Positions 11,137 through 21,386 of a DNA stretch of 64,000 bases are shown piece after piece. How positions within the stretch are numbered: position 1 is the first letter of the stretch; the number at the start of each line of letters is the position of its first letter. The notes under the pieces were generated by a model. It made no database searches, was not told the DNA's origin, and saw nothing but the letters and a program-made list of their open reading frames with translations. The DNA comes from Globisporangium splendens. Its lineage: Eukaryota > Oomycota > Peronosporomycetes > Pythiales > Pythiaceae. The stretch lies in contig VFIW01000012.1 of assembly GCA_006386115.1 (NCBI GenBank), positions 893,128-957,127 of the forward strand, given 5' to 3'. The translations under genes and the position numbers were made by a program.

Positions 11137-11801
11137 GCACGGTAATCGATGTTCAACACTTGTGAGGAAAAGGAGACAGCGACGGGGAACAAGCAACAAT
11201 ACGCATTGCTGTCTCGACGGAAAAACTGAGAAAATTGAAAGCCCCTCCTCCCAACACACACACACAGCAAACGCCTGTTGTCGGGGAACGAAGTAGACGG
11301 GGTAATAATAAAATAATGGCATTATTACACAAGTTCTCAATTTTGCACCACGCGGGCCTCTCTTCTCCCCACGCATACTTCTCGATCAAGACAAATCGCT
11401 TCAGTCAACACCTCAATAGTAGCACCATCCAGAGTAACTATCTGTTGAGGACGTCTGCACTTTGTGATGCGGAGCGCCGTTGGGTGACGCAGCATCGAAG
11501 TGTTTTGGTTAGAGCGAGACACTACTTGAAACTCAAAACGGGGAAGCGGAGCTCCGCACGCGCGTAAACTCTCTTCGGCTTTTCGTGATGAGAAGACGTT
11601 GGTGCTGTGCATCCAGCTGCCGGGTTCATGCTGGAGCTTAACGCGATGAGTCTCAGTACTACAACAGCTTTGCTGAAGTATCCGAATGGATGCTCCTATC
11701 TCCGAAAGCCAGAAGGTTCGAAGTCCGTGGTAAGATTAGCAGGATGACATTGCTTCACTTGGTGTGTCAGTCTCCAGTTTGTTTCCATTTGCTTCCGTTG
11801 C

Positions 11802-12056
11802 CTATCTTCCCTGGTACAGGTCCTTGGTCGTGAACACCTTCTCAATCTCCGAACAATACCGAACAAAAAGCCGGCCCGTCACAACACGCCCTCTGATCTG
11901 GACGGTGACCCAAAATGGATTAGCAGTATAATTGCGTGAGGGAAATCGAGTCGAGCAAAGAGCCTCGTTGAAGCGCATAAGAGAAGGCGTGTATCGGAAG
12001 TTGTCGACCACTGGACCTTCGCCCTCGTAGCCAAAAAGAGAACCACAGCTCACCAT
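11802..12056 (-). CDS. Hypothetical 84-aa ORF in repeat unit 1
   Basis: An ATG at 12056 opens an 84-residue frame with mixed, protein-like composition (MVSCGSLFGYEGEG...FVRYCSEIEKVF). A stop lies upstream in frame. It sits at the end of the repeat unit, about 0.7 kb beyond the MIF-like gene and convergent with it. I recognise no family. It may be a fragment of a larger gene captured in the duplicated unit, or chance. Confidence 0.25.
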   Translation of the reverse strand: MVSCGSLFGYEGEGPVVDNFRYTPSLMRFNEALCSTRFPSRNYTANPFWVTVQIRGRVVTGRLFVRYCSEIEKVFTTKDLYQGR

Positions 12057-12291
12057 AGCAAACAAGGGAGCGCGCTCCTCAGAACTTCCCTACCAATGCA
12101 TGCAATGTGAGGATAACAAGGACAGAAAACTGATCGCAAGTTCAAAACAGTAGTGCGTTACCAGTATTAAGAAAAGATTGTATAAGAATGCGACCTTCAT
12201 TCGTCCAGCATATCGCATCCGGCATGCTCCTTAGCTGCCGACCAGATCCAAGTCGAGCGTTGCTAACTGCAGTCAGCCAGTCGCCGTGCGC

Positions 12292-13209
12292 TTACCCCTC
12301 GACTGGGAACATTGGACGTCCGCTCACCGTCTTGGTTACCTCCTTTTCAGCAACATCCCAGTGCTCGACAAGCTTCCCATCCTTCACACGGAAGATGTCG
12401 ACGATGATCATGACGTCGAGACCTGGGATGCCAGTATAGCGACCGTGAGTCCACACCAAGTCTCGTTCCGCGACTTGTGCACCGAGCTCGTACTTGCTGC
12501 CGCTGGAGAACGTTTTGATGAAGGCCTTCAACTCCTCGCGACCATCTCCGACGTGCGGGTTGTGCTGCAAGTACTCCGCACCGATGTACGCGTCAACGGC
12601 GCTCGCGTCGCGCTTGTTGAAGAAAGCGTCCAGCGCCTTCGCCGCAAGGGCCTTGTTGGCGTCCAGTTCCTCCTTCGACTCACATGGAGTGGCACTTGCA
12701 TCTCCACATCCCTTGGGGACTGGGGGCATAGAAGTCGACGATTCGATGATTGGGAACATCGGTCGTCCACTGACAGTCTTGGCAGCAGGCACTTCCTCCT
12801 GAATAACGTCCCAGTGCTCAACGATCATGCCATCCTTCACACGGAAGACATCGACGGCGATCGAGGTGTTGAGACCTGGGATGCCAGAGTAGCGGGCGTG
12901 GGTCCACACCAAGTCACCGTCGGCCGCTTGCGTTCCAAGCTCAAACTTGCTGTCGCTCGGGAACAAAGCCATGAACGACTTGAGCGCATCTCGCCCGTCT
13001 GCGACGGCTGGGTTGTGCTGCAAGTAGGTGGTGCTGATGTACTTGTCGACGGCGCTGACGTCGCGTTTGTTGAAAATCGTGTCCAGCGCGTTGGCAGCAA
13101 GAGCTTTGTTGGCTTCGAGGGTGGGATCGACGGAGCATCGCGCCGCTTCCATGGACGCGAGACTGGCGGTGGTGAGCAGGGCAGCGGCGCACAACGTGAG
13201 AGTGTTCAT
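12292..13209 (-). CDS. Secreted tandem SnoaL-like protein, copy 2
   Basis: The 305-residue product is identical to copy 1: signal peptide, then two SnoaL-like domains each with YLQHNP and EHWDV motifs. Its whole upstream region is also duplicated, so expression should match copy 1 unless chromatin differs. Its 3' flank is the end of unit 1 rather than the original flank. Confidence 0.9.
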   Translation of the reverse strand: MNTLTLCAAALLTTASLASMEAARCSVDPTLEANKALAANALDTIFNKRDVSAVDKYISTTYLQHNPAVADGRDALKSFMALFPSDSKFELGTQAADGDLVWTHARYSGIPGLNTSIAVDVFRVKDGMIVEHWDVIQEEVPAAKTVSGRPMFPIIESSTSMPPVPKGCGDASATPCESKEELDANKALAAKALDAFFNKRDASAVDAYIGAEYLQHNPHVGDGREELKAFIKTFSSGSKYELGAQVAERDLVWTHGRYTGIPGLDVMIIVDIFRVKDGKLVEHWDVAEKEVTKTVSGRPMFPVEG

Positions 13210-14613
13210 CTTGGCTTTGGGTAACCGAGTGCGGATGACTGGCAGTGGTGGTGATGGTGTTGACACTGGAGATCAAATTATGGAATGGAAGAAGACGTGG
13301 GTGGTCTTGGGAGATCCGAGTGCGTGCGATGGAGCACGGGTGCTGCGGTGAGGCATCTTGGGTAATCTGCTGCAGGAGGCGAACAAACGTGCACTGCGAC
13401 TGTGCTAGGTTGCAGCTGTAGACCATGATGCACTTAACACATCGCAGTTTCTTTCTTTCTTCACACTCTCTTCTTTGTTCGCACTGTCAATCCTACCATT
13501 AGGTCCGCTGTTGCGAGTCGTGTGTGACCCAGTGTCGCGCCGTCGCCGTCCCCGGCTCAAAAGAATGTGGAATGTGCAATGGTAGGTCGTAGTCGGAGTT
13601 GATGCGGTTGACGCAATCTGCTTGTGCAGTGGGGGAGGTTGTGTGCATCTTGATTGGCTCGTGGAGGACCCTCTTTTGTCGACCATATATGTAGCCATTC
13701 GCTTGTCTTTTGGATGATCACTGGGGGGATTGGGCGACGAGCAATCAAGTGGCGGGTCGTCGACTCACGTCATCTAGTGCACATCCCAAGTGGACAATCC
13801 TGGTCTTCCTCTTGAGGGAGGCGTGCACATCGCACGCGCTGTGCAGAGGTACAACGATTATACACACGAGTGTAATCATTCGCGGTCGGATCATGGTCGC
13901 GTGGATCACTCGGTTGAACGATTCGTATCGGATGCCTGTCAGCGATATCTATCTTGGCGGCTCAGGTCGACTCAACCACGCACATCTTGTAATTCGTACA
14001 GTAATACAAACTCAAGCGATGACCGCCTGAAACCAGAGACGAGAAGGAAATCTCTCTGAGTGCGTCGAAGTCGTTTTAAGCCAGTTGGTGCCTCAGTATT
14101 GACAAAGAGACATTCCACTGCATTTATGTCGGGGCAATGCTCGTGGTACGCTCGACGATGTTGAGACCACGTGTCGGTGGAGATAGATGCTGTGGGTTGG
14201 CTGGTGGAAACGGGCAGCTCTCGGTGTATTGCTTGGTCGGGAGACTAAAAAGGAGGGGCTACAGTAATCAAAATCGTCAAAAGAAAGTAGGAGCATCCAA
14301 TCAAACGCACCGACGGCGCCAGCTCACCTCAGTGTGCATGTGATGTGTAAACTCACGCTGCTAGTTGACGGAATCAGCGACAGAACTCACCATTTGGCAC
14401 CGGTTGTGTGTCCTTGACTCACTCGCACGAACTTCAACGCACGAGACAGTTGGGATGCCGCTGCTGGTGTGAGTTACCTACAGTGCACGTAATGGTGAAT
14501 TGAGGAAAGCCGTACTTTGTCTGACGAGAAGGCCAACAGCAGAAAGGAGGGACGGTCATTTCCAGATTGGGCAGCTCCAGCCCGAGCGCACATTCCACCA
14601 AGCAACAACAAAA

Positions 14614-15075
14614 ATGCCGTCCGTCCACGTCTTCAGTAACGTGTCCAAGGCCAGCGTCGCTACTGCGAGTGCGCTCCGTGCGCTATCTAAGAGCTTGTCC
14701 GTCGCGCTCGACAGCCCTGAACCCAGTGTGCTGGTGCAGCTCTCACTCGACCAGCCGATGCTCTTCGCTGGCTCGGATGCGGTACAGTGTTTCCGCTTAT
14801 GGTGTTCGTGTTGCTGTGATGATAAGCTAGACTCAGTGATTCCGTGCTCTTGTGTGGGTGATGCTTCTTCTGTTGTGTAGCCATGTGCGTTCATCCACAT
14901 CCGCAGTATCGGCAAGATCGACACGGAACGCAACCCAAAGACTGCGCAGGCTCTGACAGCGACTGTGACCGATGTGTTGGGAGTACCTGCCGAGCGTGTG
15001 TTCATGAACTTGGACGAGGTCGCCGCGTCCAACTGGGGGGCGAAGGGCACTACGGTGAACAATCTCAAGAAGTGA
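14614..15075 (+). CDS. MIF-like tautomerase, copy 2
   Basis: The two exons (14614-14781 and 14881-15075) and the intron are identical to copy 1, giving the same 120-residue protein with Pro2 and the SIGKI motif. Retention of the intron shows that duplication occurred at the DNA level, not by retroposition. There is no third MIF copy, because unit 3 stops in the shared intergenic region before reaching it. Confidence 0.88.
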
Positions 15076-15740
15076 GCACGGTAATCGATGTTCAACACTT
15101 GTGAGGAAAAGGAGACAGCGACGGGGAACAAGCAACAATACGCATTGCTGTCTCGACGGAAAAACTGAGAAAATTGAAAGCCCCTCCTCCCAACACACAC
15201 ACACAGCAAACGCCTGTTGTCGGGGAACGAAGTAGACGGGGTAATAATAAAATAATGGCATTATTACACAAGTTCTCAATTTTGCACCACGCGGGCCTCT
15301 CTTCTCCCCACGCATACTTCTCGATCAAGACAAATCGCTTCAGTCAACACCTCAATAGTAGCACCATCCAGAGTAACTATCTGTTGAGGACGTCTGCACT
15401 TTGTGATGCGGAGCGCCGTTGGGTGACGCAGCATCGAAGTGTTTTGGTTAGAGCGAGACACTACTTGAAACTCAAAACGGGGAAGCGGAGCTCCGCACGC
15501 GCGTAAACTCTCTTCGGCTTTTCGTGATGAGAAGACGTTGGTGCTGTGCATCCAGCTGCCGGGTTCATGCTGGAGCTTAACGCGATGAGTCTCAGTACTA
15601 CAACAGCTTTGCTGAAGTATCCGAATGGATGCTCCTATCTCCGAAAGCCAGAAGGTTCGAAGTCCGTGGTAAGATTAGCAGGATGACATTGCTTCACTTG
15701 GTGTGTCAGTCTCCAGTTTGTTTCCATTTGCTTCCGTTGC

Positions 15741-15995
15741 CTATCTTCCCTGGTACAGGTCCTTGGTCGTGAACACCTTCTCAATCTCCGAACAATACCG
15801 AACAAAAAGCCGGCCCGTCACAACACGCCCTCTGATCTGGACGGTGACCCAAAATGGATTAGCAGTATAATTGCGTGAGGGAAATCGAGTCGAGCAAAGA
15901 GCCTCGTTGAAGCGCATAAGAGAAGGCGTGTATCGGAAGTTGTCGACCACTGGACCTTCGCCCTCGTAGCCAAAAAGAGAACCACAGCTCACCAT
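15741..15995 (-). CDS. Hypothetical 84-aa ORF in repeat unit 2
   Basis: This is an identical copy of the 84-residue ORF at 11802-12056. It has no recognised domain. Its duplication with the unit says nothing about function. Confidence 0.25.
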   Translation of the reverse strand: MVSCGSLFGYEGEGPVVDNFRYTPSLMRFNEALCSTRFPSRNYTANPFWVTVQIRGRVVTGRLFVRYCSEIEKVFTTKDLYQGR

Positions 15996-16135
15996 AGCAA
16001 ACAAGGGAGCGCGCTCCTCAGAACTTCCCTACCAATGCATGCAATGTGAGGATAACAAGGACAGAAAACTGATCGCAAGTTCAAAACAGTAGTGCGTTAC
16101 CAGTATTAAGAAAAGATTGTATAAGAATGCGACCT

Positions 16136-17903
16136 TCATTCGTCCAGCATATCGCATCCGGCATGCTCCTTAGCTGCCGACCAGATCCAAGTCGAGCGTT
16201 GCTAACTGCAGTCAGCCAGTCGCCGTGCGCTTACCCCTCGACTGGGAACATTGGACGTCCGCTCACCGTCTTGGTTACCTCCTTTTCAGCAACATCCCAG
16301 TGCTCGACAAGCTTCCCATCCTTCACACGGAAGATGTCGACGATGATCATGACGTCGAGACCTGGGATGCCAGTATAGCGACCGTGAGTCCACACCAAGT
16401 CTCGTTCCGCGACTTGTGCACCGAGCTCGTACTTGCTGCCGCTGGAGAACGTTTTGATGAAGGCCTTCAACTCCTCGCGACCATCTCCGACGTGCGGGTT
16501 GTGCTGCAAGTACTCCGCACCGATGTACGCGTCAACGGCGCTCGCGTCGCGCTTGTTGAAGAAAGCGTCCAGCGCCTTCGCCGCAAGGGCCTTGTTGGCG
16601 TCCAGTTCCTCCTTCGACTCACATGGAGTGGCACTTGCATCTCCACATCCCTTGGGGACTGGGGGCATAGAAGTCGACGATTCGATGATTGGGAACATCG
16701 GTCGTCCACTGACAGTCTTGGCAGCAGGCACTTCCTCCTGAATAACGTCCCAGTGCTCAACGATCATGCCATCCTTCACACGGAAGACATCGACGGCGAT
16801 CGAGGTGTTGAGACCTGGGATGCCAGAGTAGCGGGCGTGGGTCCACACCAAGTCACCGTCGGCCGCTTGCGTTCCAAGCTCAAACTTGCTGTCGCTCGGG
16901 AACAAAGCCATGAACGACTTGAGCGCATCTCGCCCGTCTGCGACGGCTGGGTTGTGCTGCAAGTAGGTGGTGCTGATGTACTTGTCGACGGCGCTGACGT
17001 CGCGTTTGTTGAAAATCGTGTCCAGCGCGTTGGCAGCAAGAGCTTTGTTGGCTTCGAGGGTGGGATCGACGGAGCATCGCGCCGCTTCCATGGACGCGAG
17101 ACTGGCGGTGGTGAGCAGGGCAGCGGCGCACAACGTGAGAGTGTTCATCTTGGCTTTGGGTAACCGAGTGCGGATGACTGGCAGTGGTGGTGATGGTGTT
17201 GACACTGGAGATCAAATTATGGAATGGAAGAAGACGTGGGTGGTCTTGGGAGATCCGAGTGCGTGCGATGGAGCACGGGTGCTGCGGTGAGGCATCTTGG
17301 GTAATCTGCTGCAGGAGGCGAACAAACGTGCACTGCGACTGTGCTAGGTTGCAGCTGTAGACCATGATGCACTTAACACATCGCAGTTTCTTTCTTTCTT
17401 CACACTCTCTTCTTTGTTCGCACTGTCAATCCTACCATTAGGTCCGCTGTTGCGAGTCGTGTGTGACCCAGTGTCGCGCCGTCGCCGTCCCCGGCTCAAA
17501 AGAATGTGGAATGTGCAATGGTAGGTCGTAGTCGGAGTTGATGCGGTTGACGCAATCTGCTTGTGCAGTGGGGGAGGTTGTGTGCATCTTGATTGGCTCG
17601 TGGAGGACCCTCTTTTGTCGACCATATATGTAGCCATTCGCTTGTCTTTTGGATGATCACTGGGGGGATTGGGCGACGAGCAATCAAGTGGCGGGTCGTC
17701 GACTCACGTCATCTAGTGCACATCCCAAGTGGACAATCCTGGTCTTCCTCTTGAGGGAGGCGTGCACATCGCACGCGCTGTGCAGAGGTACAACGATTAT
17801 ACACACGAGTGTAATCATTCGCGGTCGGATCATGGTCGCGTGGATCACTCGGTTGAACGATTCGTATCGGATGCCTGTCAGCGATATCTATCTTGGCGGC
17901 TCA
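16136..17903. repeat. Tandem array, unit 3 (truncated, 1,768 bp)
   Basis: The sequence follows units 1 and 2 up to GGCGGCTCA ending at 17903 (equivalent to 10025 and 13964), then diverges completely. It contains a full SnoaL-like gene and 755 bp upstream of its start codon, but not the MIF-like gene. Confidence 0.97.
16231..17148 (-). CDS. Secreted tandem SnoaL-like protein, copy 3
   Basis: The 305-residue protein is identical to copies 1 and 2. It keeps only the proximal 755 bp of the intergenic region. Further upstream it faces unique sequence and the dienelactone hydrolase gene, so this copy could be regulated differently from the other two. Confidence 0.9.
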   Translation of the reverse strand: MNTLTLCAAALLTTASLASMEAARCSVDPTLEANKALAANALDTIFNKRDVSAVDKYISTTYLQHNPAVADGRDALKSFMALFPSDSKFELGTQAADGDLVWTHARYSGIPGLNTSIAVDVFRVKDGMIVEHWDVIQEEVPAAKTVSGRPMFPIIESSTSMPPVPKGCGDASATPCESKEELDANKALAAKALDAFFNKRDASAVDAYIGAEYLQHNPHVGDGREELKAFIKTFSSGSKYELGAQVAERDLVWTHGRYTGIPGLDVMIIVDIFRVKDGKLVEHWDVAEKEVTKTVSGRPMFPVEG

Positions 17904-18169
17904 ACTGATGTATGCTCACCTTGGGAGTGTCCTTCACTCACATCACCCTTTAACCGACGAGGCAGTTCGATTCAGTAGAGCTACAGCAACTGGAGCCTAA
18001 TATACCTACTGGGTTTCTCACATCACCATTCACTTCTGTGGAAAACCAACCCTCCAAATCACGATTCTGTTGGGCGAGTTGGCGGTGGAGCCTCCAATAC
18101 CATCCCATTCAGTGATCTCATTTCTCAATTTGAACATCCATCATTACTTGACCAAGTTTCCTGTAAACC

Positions 18170-18946
18170 ATGAGCTGCTGCCCTCCTACCTCCCTTCCAA
18201 CCCTGCATGGAACTGACGCTGCCTTTGGTGGGATGAAGAAGTTCAACAACACGTCTCTTTTTGTCGTGCAACCTATTTCGCCGTCGTTCACCCCGAAGGT
18301 TGGTATCCTCGCTTTGCCCGACATTTTTGGCCTAGATAGCGGCCGCACCAAGACAGATGCCGAAGCGTTAGCGACGTTGGGCTACGCTGTCGCAATCATC
18401 GATGTGACCGATGGCGATTATTTGACACCAGAGACGGTACCGGAGTTTGGCAATTGGCTCGCAAAGAACAGCTTCGACAGCGTGCTATCTGACCACTTCC
18501 AAGACGGCATCGCCTTCCTTCAGAGTGAATATAACGTCGAAAGCATCGTTGCGTATGGCTACTGCTGGGGCGGTTACGTTGGCGCACTTCAGTCAGCGTT
18601 GCCGAATCCGATCATTAAGGGAAACGTGTCGTTTCACCCGTCGTGGCGAATCGAGAATATGATTAATGGCGAAGGAGCGGTGGAGAAGTTGACTGAGCGC
18701 ATAACGGTGCCGCAGCTCTTGCTTGCTGCAGGTGACGATCCAGACTTTGTGCGCGAAAACGGCAGTGTGATTAAGATACTGTCGGGCAAGCCAGGCACCA
18801 GCGAACACAGTCAAGTGATTGACTTTCCAGACATGAATCACGGATGGGTGAACCGTGGTGACCTCGAAAAGCCAGACGTGAAGGCAGGAGTCGCGAAAGC
18901 TTGGGACGCTGCACTGAAGTTTATTCAGGTTGTGGCTCCACAGTAG
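18170..18946 (+). CDS. Dienelactone hydrolase family protein
   Basis: 258 residues in one exon with an ATG in good context. The alpha/beta-hydrolase is of the dienelactone hydrolase type: nucleophile elbow GYCWGG with Cys132, acidic residue in AAGDDPDF near 189-190, and catalytic His in the MNHGWVNRGD motif at 224. A characteristic early LPDIFGL segment lies at residues 49-55. Family members hydrolyse dienelactones in aromatic catabolism, and related eukaryotic proteins act as carboxymethylenebutenolidase-like esterases. All three catalytic positions are present, so an active enzyme is likely. There is no signal peptide or membrane segment, so it is presumably cytosolic. Confidence 0.92.
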   Translation: MSCCPPTSLPTLHGTDAAFGGMKKFNNTSLFVVQPISPSFTPKVGILALPDIFGLDSGRTKTDAEALATLGYAVAIIDVTDGDYLTPETVPEFGNWLAKNSFDSVLSDHFQDGIAFLQSEYNVESIVAYGYCWGGYVGALQSALPNPIIKGNVSFHPSWRIENMINGEGAVEKLTERITVPQLLLAAGDDPDFVRENGSVIKILSGKPGTSEHSQVIDFPDMNHGWVNRGDLEKPDVKAGVAKAWDAALKFIQVVAPQ

Positions 18947-19881
18947 ATAGGATCAGCCGTTGTTCATAATTCGAGCAGGTCCAACGAAACGAATAGCTTT
19001 GTCGCTTTAGCCGTACAAGTCCGTTGTCTGTACGATCTTGCATCTAACTTTGGGAGTCAATTCCATTTCCCTTTTTTGGCTGAGCTTTGCGTGTGTGTGC
19101 AGTTTTGATCAGACCATAAGGGCAAAGTCACCGTTTGCTACAACCACTTCAAAGGTCCTGCCACCGTGCCACATTTAGTTCATGGTGGTGTGCTTAAATA
19201 GTCTAACACGTATGCATGCACTTCTTGGTCTCGCAGCGCTTCGTAGATAAGCTGCCCATCTTTCCTCGATCCTCTGCCAGAGCAGCTTCTGGTCGGTGTA
19301 GCACCTGAGCGCTGCGGCGTCCGAACTACCATGAACTTGCTTGCAGCTTACCAGATCCTGCGGTGAGAGACCGCTCAAATGCCTTGAGGCGTGCAGGTGT
19401 ATTTCAGCACGGTCGAGTCTGAAACCACTCGATGTCTGGCTCGAAAATGGTCTGTTGGTTGATGGCGTATTTTATCGCGCTTGTTTCGCAAGTGTGAAGT
19501 AGTTGTTAGTAGTCGCTGCTGTCTTGTTGACAGTGACTAGGCTGTGCCCTACAGTAATTCTGGTACTCGACCATTTTGAAATTGACCATTCTGAGCACAA
19601 AGTGATGTTGCCAGTGTCCTGGAAATTGATGTGGGCATGTTGTCGAACACGTGTGTCCAGGAAATACTGCAGTCCTTGTTCGACAGAATAGCCATTTCGA
19701 AAACTTGATCATCGATTTCCATTTTTATCAATATTGGCGAGTATTTACGGACAAACGATTCCATGAACAGCTGAAACACGAGATATTAATCGTTGCAGCA
19801 AACAAGGTATTATCCATAAGTAATTGTTTATACGGGAAAGTGTGGGTCATTATGGTCTAAGTGATCAAGCACCTCACGGCA
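18947..19881. other. Intergenic, with weak ORF fragments
   Basis: No complete gene is seen. On the minus strand near 19378-19175 a short frame (LSPQDLVSCK...LLWQRIEERW) faintly resembles an F-box/Leu-rich start, but it lacks an ATG and is too short to call. Another 76-residue minus frame at 19779-19549 looks protein-like but has no context. Confidence 0.4.
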
Positions 19882-21120
19882 CTATGACAGCAACCGGATG
19901 ACGATCCGCGACTGGTGTAGTGCGAAGCCTGGGGCGAGGAACTCGACTCGGACGACGGAGTCTGCCTTCACGAACGTCTGGATCTCCACGACGCTGAGCA
20001 TGGCGCCTGTCACGGGATCACTGTGCACTGAGCAGGTGCATCTTCCAATGAGGTGCGAGTCGTTCCACACGTTGAAAATGGTGTCAGCGCCGCTAGTTGA
20101 TGTGGCGCTGCTGCTTCCTTGATGCTTGGTGTGCTCTAAGTCCACGTTGATTTGGTACATACCGTCCTGCAAAACCTGGATGCCGTCGTTCACAATCGCA
20201 AAGTACGCGTCTGCAGCGCCACTCGTGCGCTCCCAATTGAAAGTACCCAGCGAGTGCACGGTGCTGAGCGATTTCGCCGCGACATGTGTCAGCGGTCGAA
20301 TCCGCGGTGTTGACGGTGGTACTTGGATTGCCGGGGCTGATGCATGTGTGGGGGCAGTAGGAGCAGGAGCAGCACGGAGGATAGTAGCTGCTACTGGCGT
20401 TGGTGGCATAATCGTCGGTTCCGTGGTCTGGGTACCATTAGCAGGTCGCTCGTCGCTCGTAATGGTCACCAGTGGGGGTCGAGGTGCGCGACTTTGAGTC
20501 GCAGTGCTAGCTGGCATCACAGGCGCTTCTGCTGCCACTTGGGTAGTTGCTACATCTCGTTCCTGTTCTCGAGCCGCCCCTCTCTGTCTCTTGTTCTCCG
20601 GCTCCCCCTCTCCTCCTGCTTGCTCTGGTGCATTCCTCTCTCCAGCGCCATTCTGCTGGTGAGTCTTGAGAAAGTGCCTGTCCTTGAACTTGTGCATCCA
20701 GCCGTTCGAGAGCTTGAGCTTGTCCTGCGGGATGCCATGCTTCGTGCGCAACTCGACCGCCTTCCGCAGCAGCAGCTCTACCGTCAGCCCCGTACTTTCC
20801 TGTTGTCCTCCCTCGCCGCTGTCTTCGCCACTGCCGCTGCTGCTGCCGTTCCGCCGGCGGCACGAGTGGTAGAACGCGACGAGCTCGCTCTCGAACTCCG
20901 GATACTTGACGCGGCGGCCCTTCTTCTGGTGCAGATTGCCCGTGAACGCCGTCACGGGCGCCTGCGAGATGCGGTAGAGAGTGGAGCGGCTGATCTGGAT
21001 CTGGAACTGCTCGAGCACCCAGTCCGCCACCTCGAAGTGCGAGAGCTCCGGGTTGTCGGTCCAGTACTCGCGCAGCTGCAGCTTCTGCTCGTTCGTGAGG
21101 AAGTTCCGCGCGTAGCTCAT
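19882..21120 (-). CDS. CENP-B-type HTH protein with C-terminal beta-rich domain (shared with next gene)
   Basis: The ATG at 21120 gives 412 residues; an in-frame ATG at 21171 would add 17. The N-terminus (FLTNEQKLQLREYWTDNPEL) and the following LYRI helix match the CENP-B N-terminal helix-turn-helix. A second CENPB/Tc5-type HTH follows (TVELLLRKAVELRTKHGI, then NGWMHKFKDRH). No DDE transposase domain follows. Instead there is a low-complexity Ala/Pro/Thr linker and a C-terminal domain of about 115 residues (FNWERTSG...IVNDGIQVLQDGMYQINVDLEH...EFLAPGFALHQSRIVIRLL). This domain is nearly all predicted beta strand and resembles C1q/TNF-like jelly rolls. The same domain ends the divergent neighbour. 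A domesticated DNA-binding protein is inferred. Confidence 0.75.
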   Translation of the reverse strand: MSYARNFLTNEQKLQLREYWTDNPELSHFEVADWVLEQFQIQISRSTLYRISQAPVTAFTGNLHQKKGRRVKYPEFESELVAFYHSCRRRNGSSSGSGEDSGEGGQQESTGLTVELLLRKAVELRTKHGIPQDKLKLSNGWMHKFKDRHFLKTHQQNGAGERNAPEQAGGEGEPENKRQRGAAREQERDVATTQVAAEAPVMPASTATQSRAPRPPLVTITSDERPANGTQTTEPTIMPPTPVAATILRAAPAPTAPTHASAPAIQVPPSTPRIRPLTHVAAKSLSTVHSLGTFNWERTSGAADAYFAIVNDGIQVLQDGMYQINVDLEHTKHQGSSSATSTSGADTIFNVWNDSHLIGRCTCSVHSDPVTGAMLSVVEIQTFVKADSVVRVEFLAPGFALHQSRIVIRLLS

Positions 21121-21386
21121 GCTTTTTTGTGTTGGCAAGAAAACTGCGCTCAAAAGCTGATTGCACCACATTACGCTGCCACACTAATGTGGGTACGAGC
21201 CTAAAATTGTCGACCAAAAATGGCAGCTGCGCCACATGCATTCCACACTCTGATCAGCTAGTTATGAGCTCTTAAATAGTGTGTCAAACGTTAATCGATG
21301 CAATTGCACATGATGCAGATGTGTTGATTTAGCGGCTGGCGTTGACTTACATTTTGAAAAATTAACAAAGTTCCCCCCTGCTTATA
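21121..21386. promoter_or_regulatory. Shared bidirectional promoter region of the HTH gene pair
   Basis: Only 266 bp separate the two divergent start codons. The region is AT-richer than the genes and must hold both core promoters. No specific operator was identified. A common promoter would co-express the two proteins, which carry the same C-terminal domain. Confidence 0.5.

Larger units (their letters stand above)
8258..12196. repeat. Tandem array, unit 1 (3,939 bp)
   Basis: The sequence starting TCATTCGTCCAGC at 8258 recurs at 12197 and 16136, giving a period of exactly 3,939 bp. Unit 1 contains one SnoaL-like gene (minus) and one MIF-like gene (plus) in divergent arrangement, plus a 3' tail. 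It differs from unit 2 by one base that I found (T at 8319, C at 12258). The base left of the boundary differs between copies. Confidence 0.97.
12197..16135. repeat. Tandem array, unit 2 (3,939 bp)
   Basis: This is the second complete unit. All ORFs recur at an offset of exactly 3,939 with identical translations. I saw one substitution relative to unit 1 (position 12258) and none relative to unit 3 over the shared part. Confidence 0.97.

Noticed and set aside
8258..17903. Retrotransposon or satellite origin of the 3.9-kb array
   Set aside because: Units contain intact intron-bearing host genes and no transposase, RT or terminal repeats; a segmental tandem duplication fits better.
20344..21204. 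286-residue plus-strand ORF opposite the CENP-B-like gene
   Set aside because: Leu/Arg-rich mirror frame, overlapped by a gene with two clear HTH motifs.
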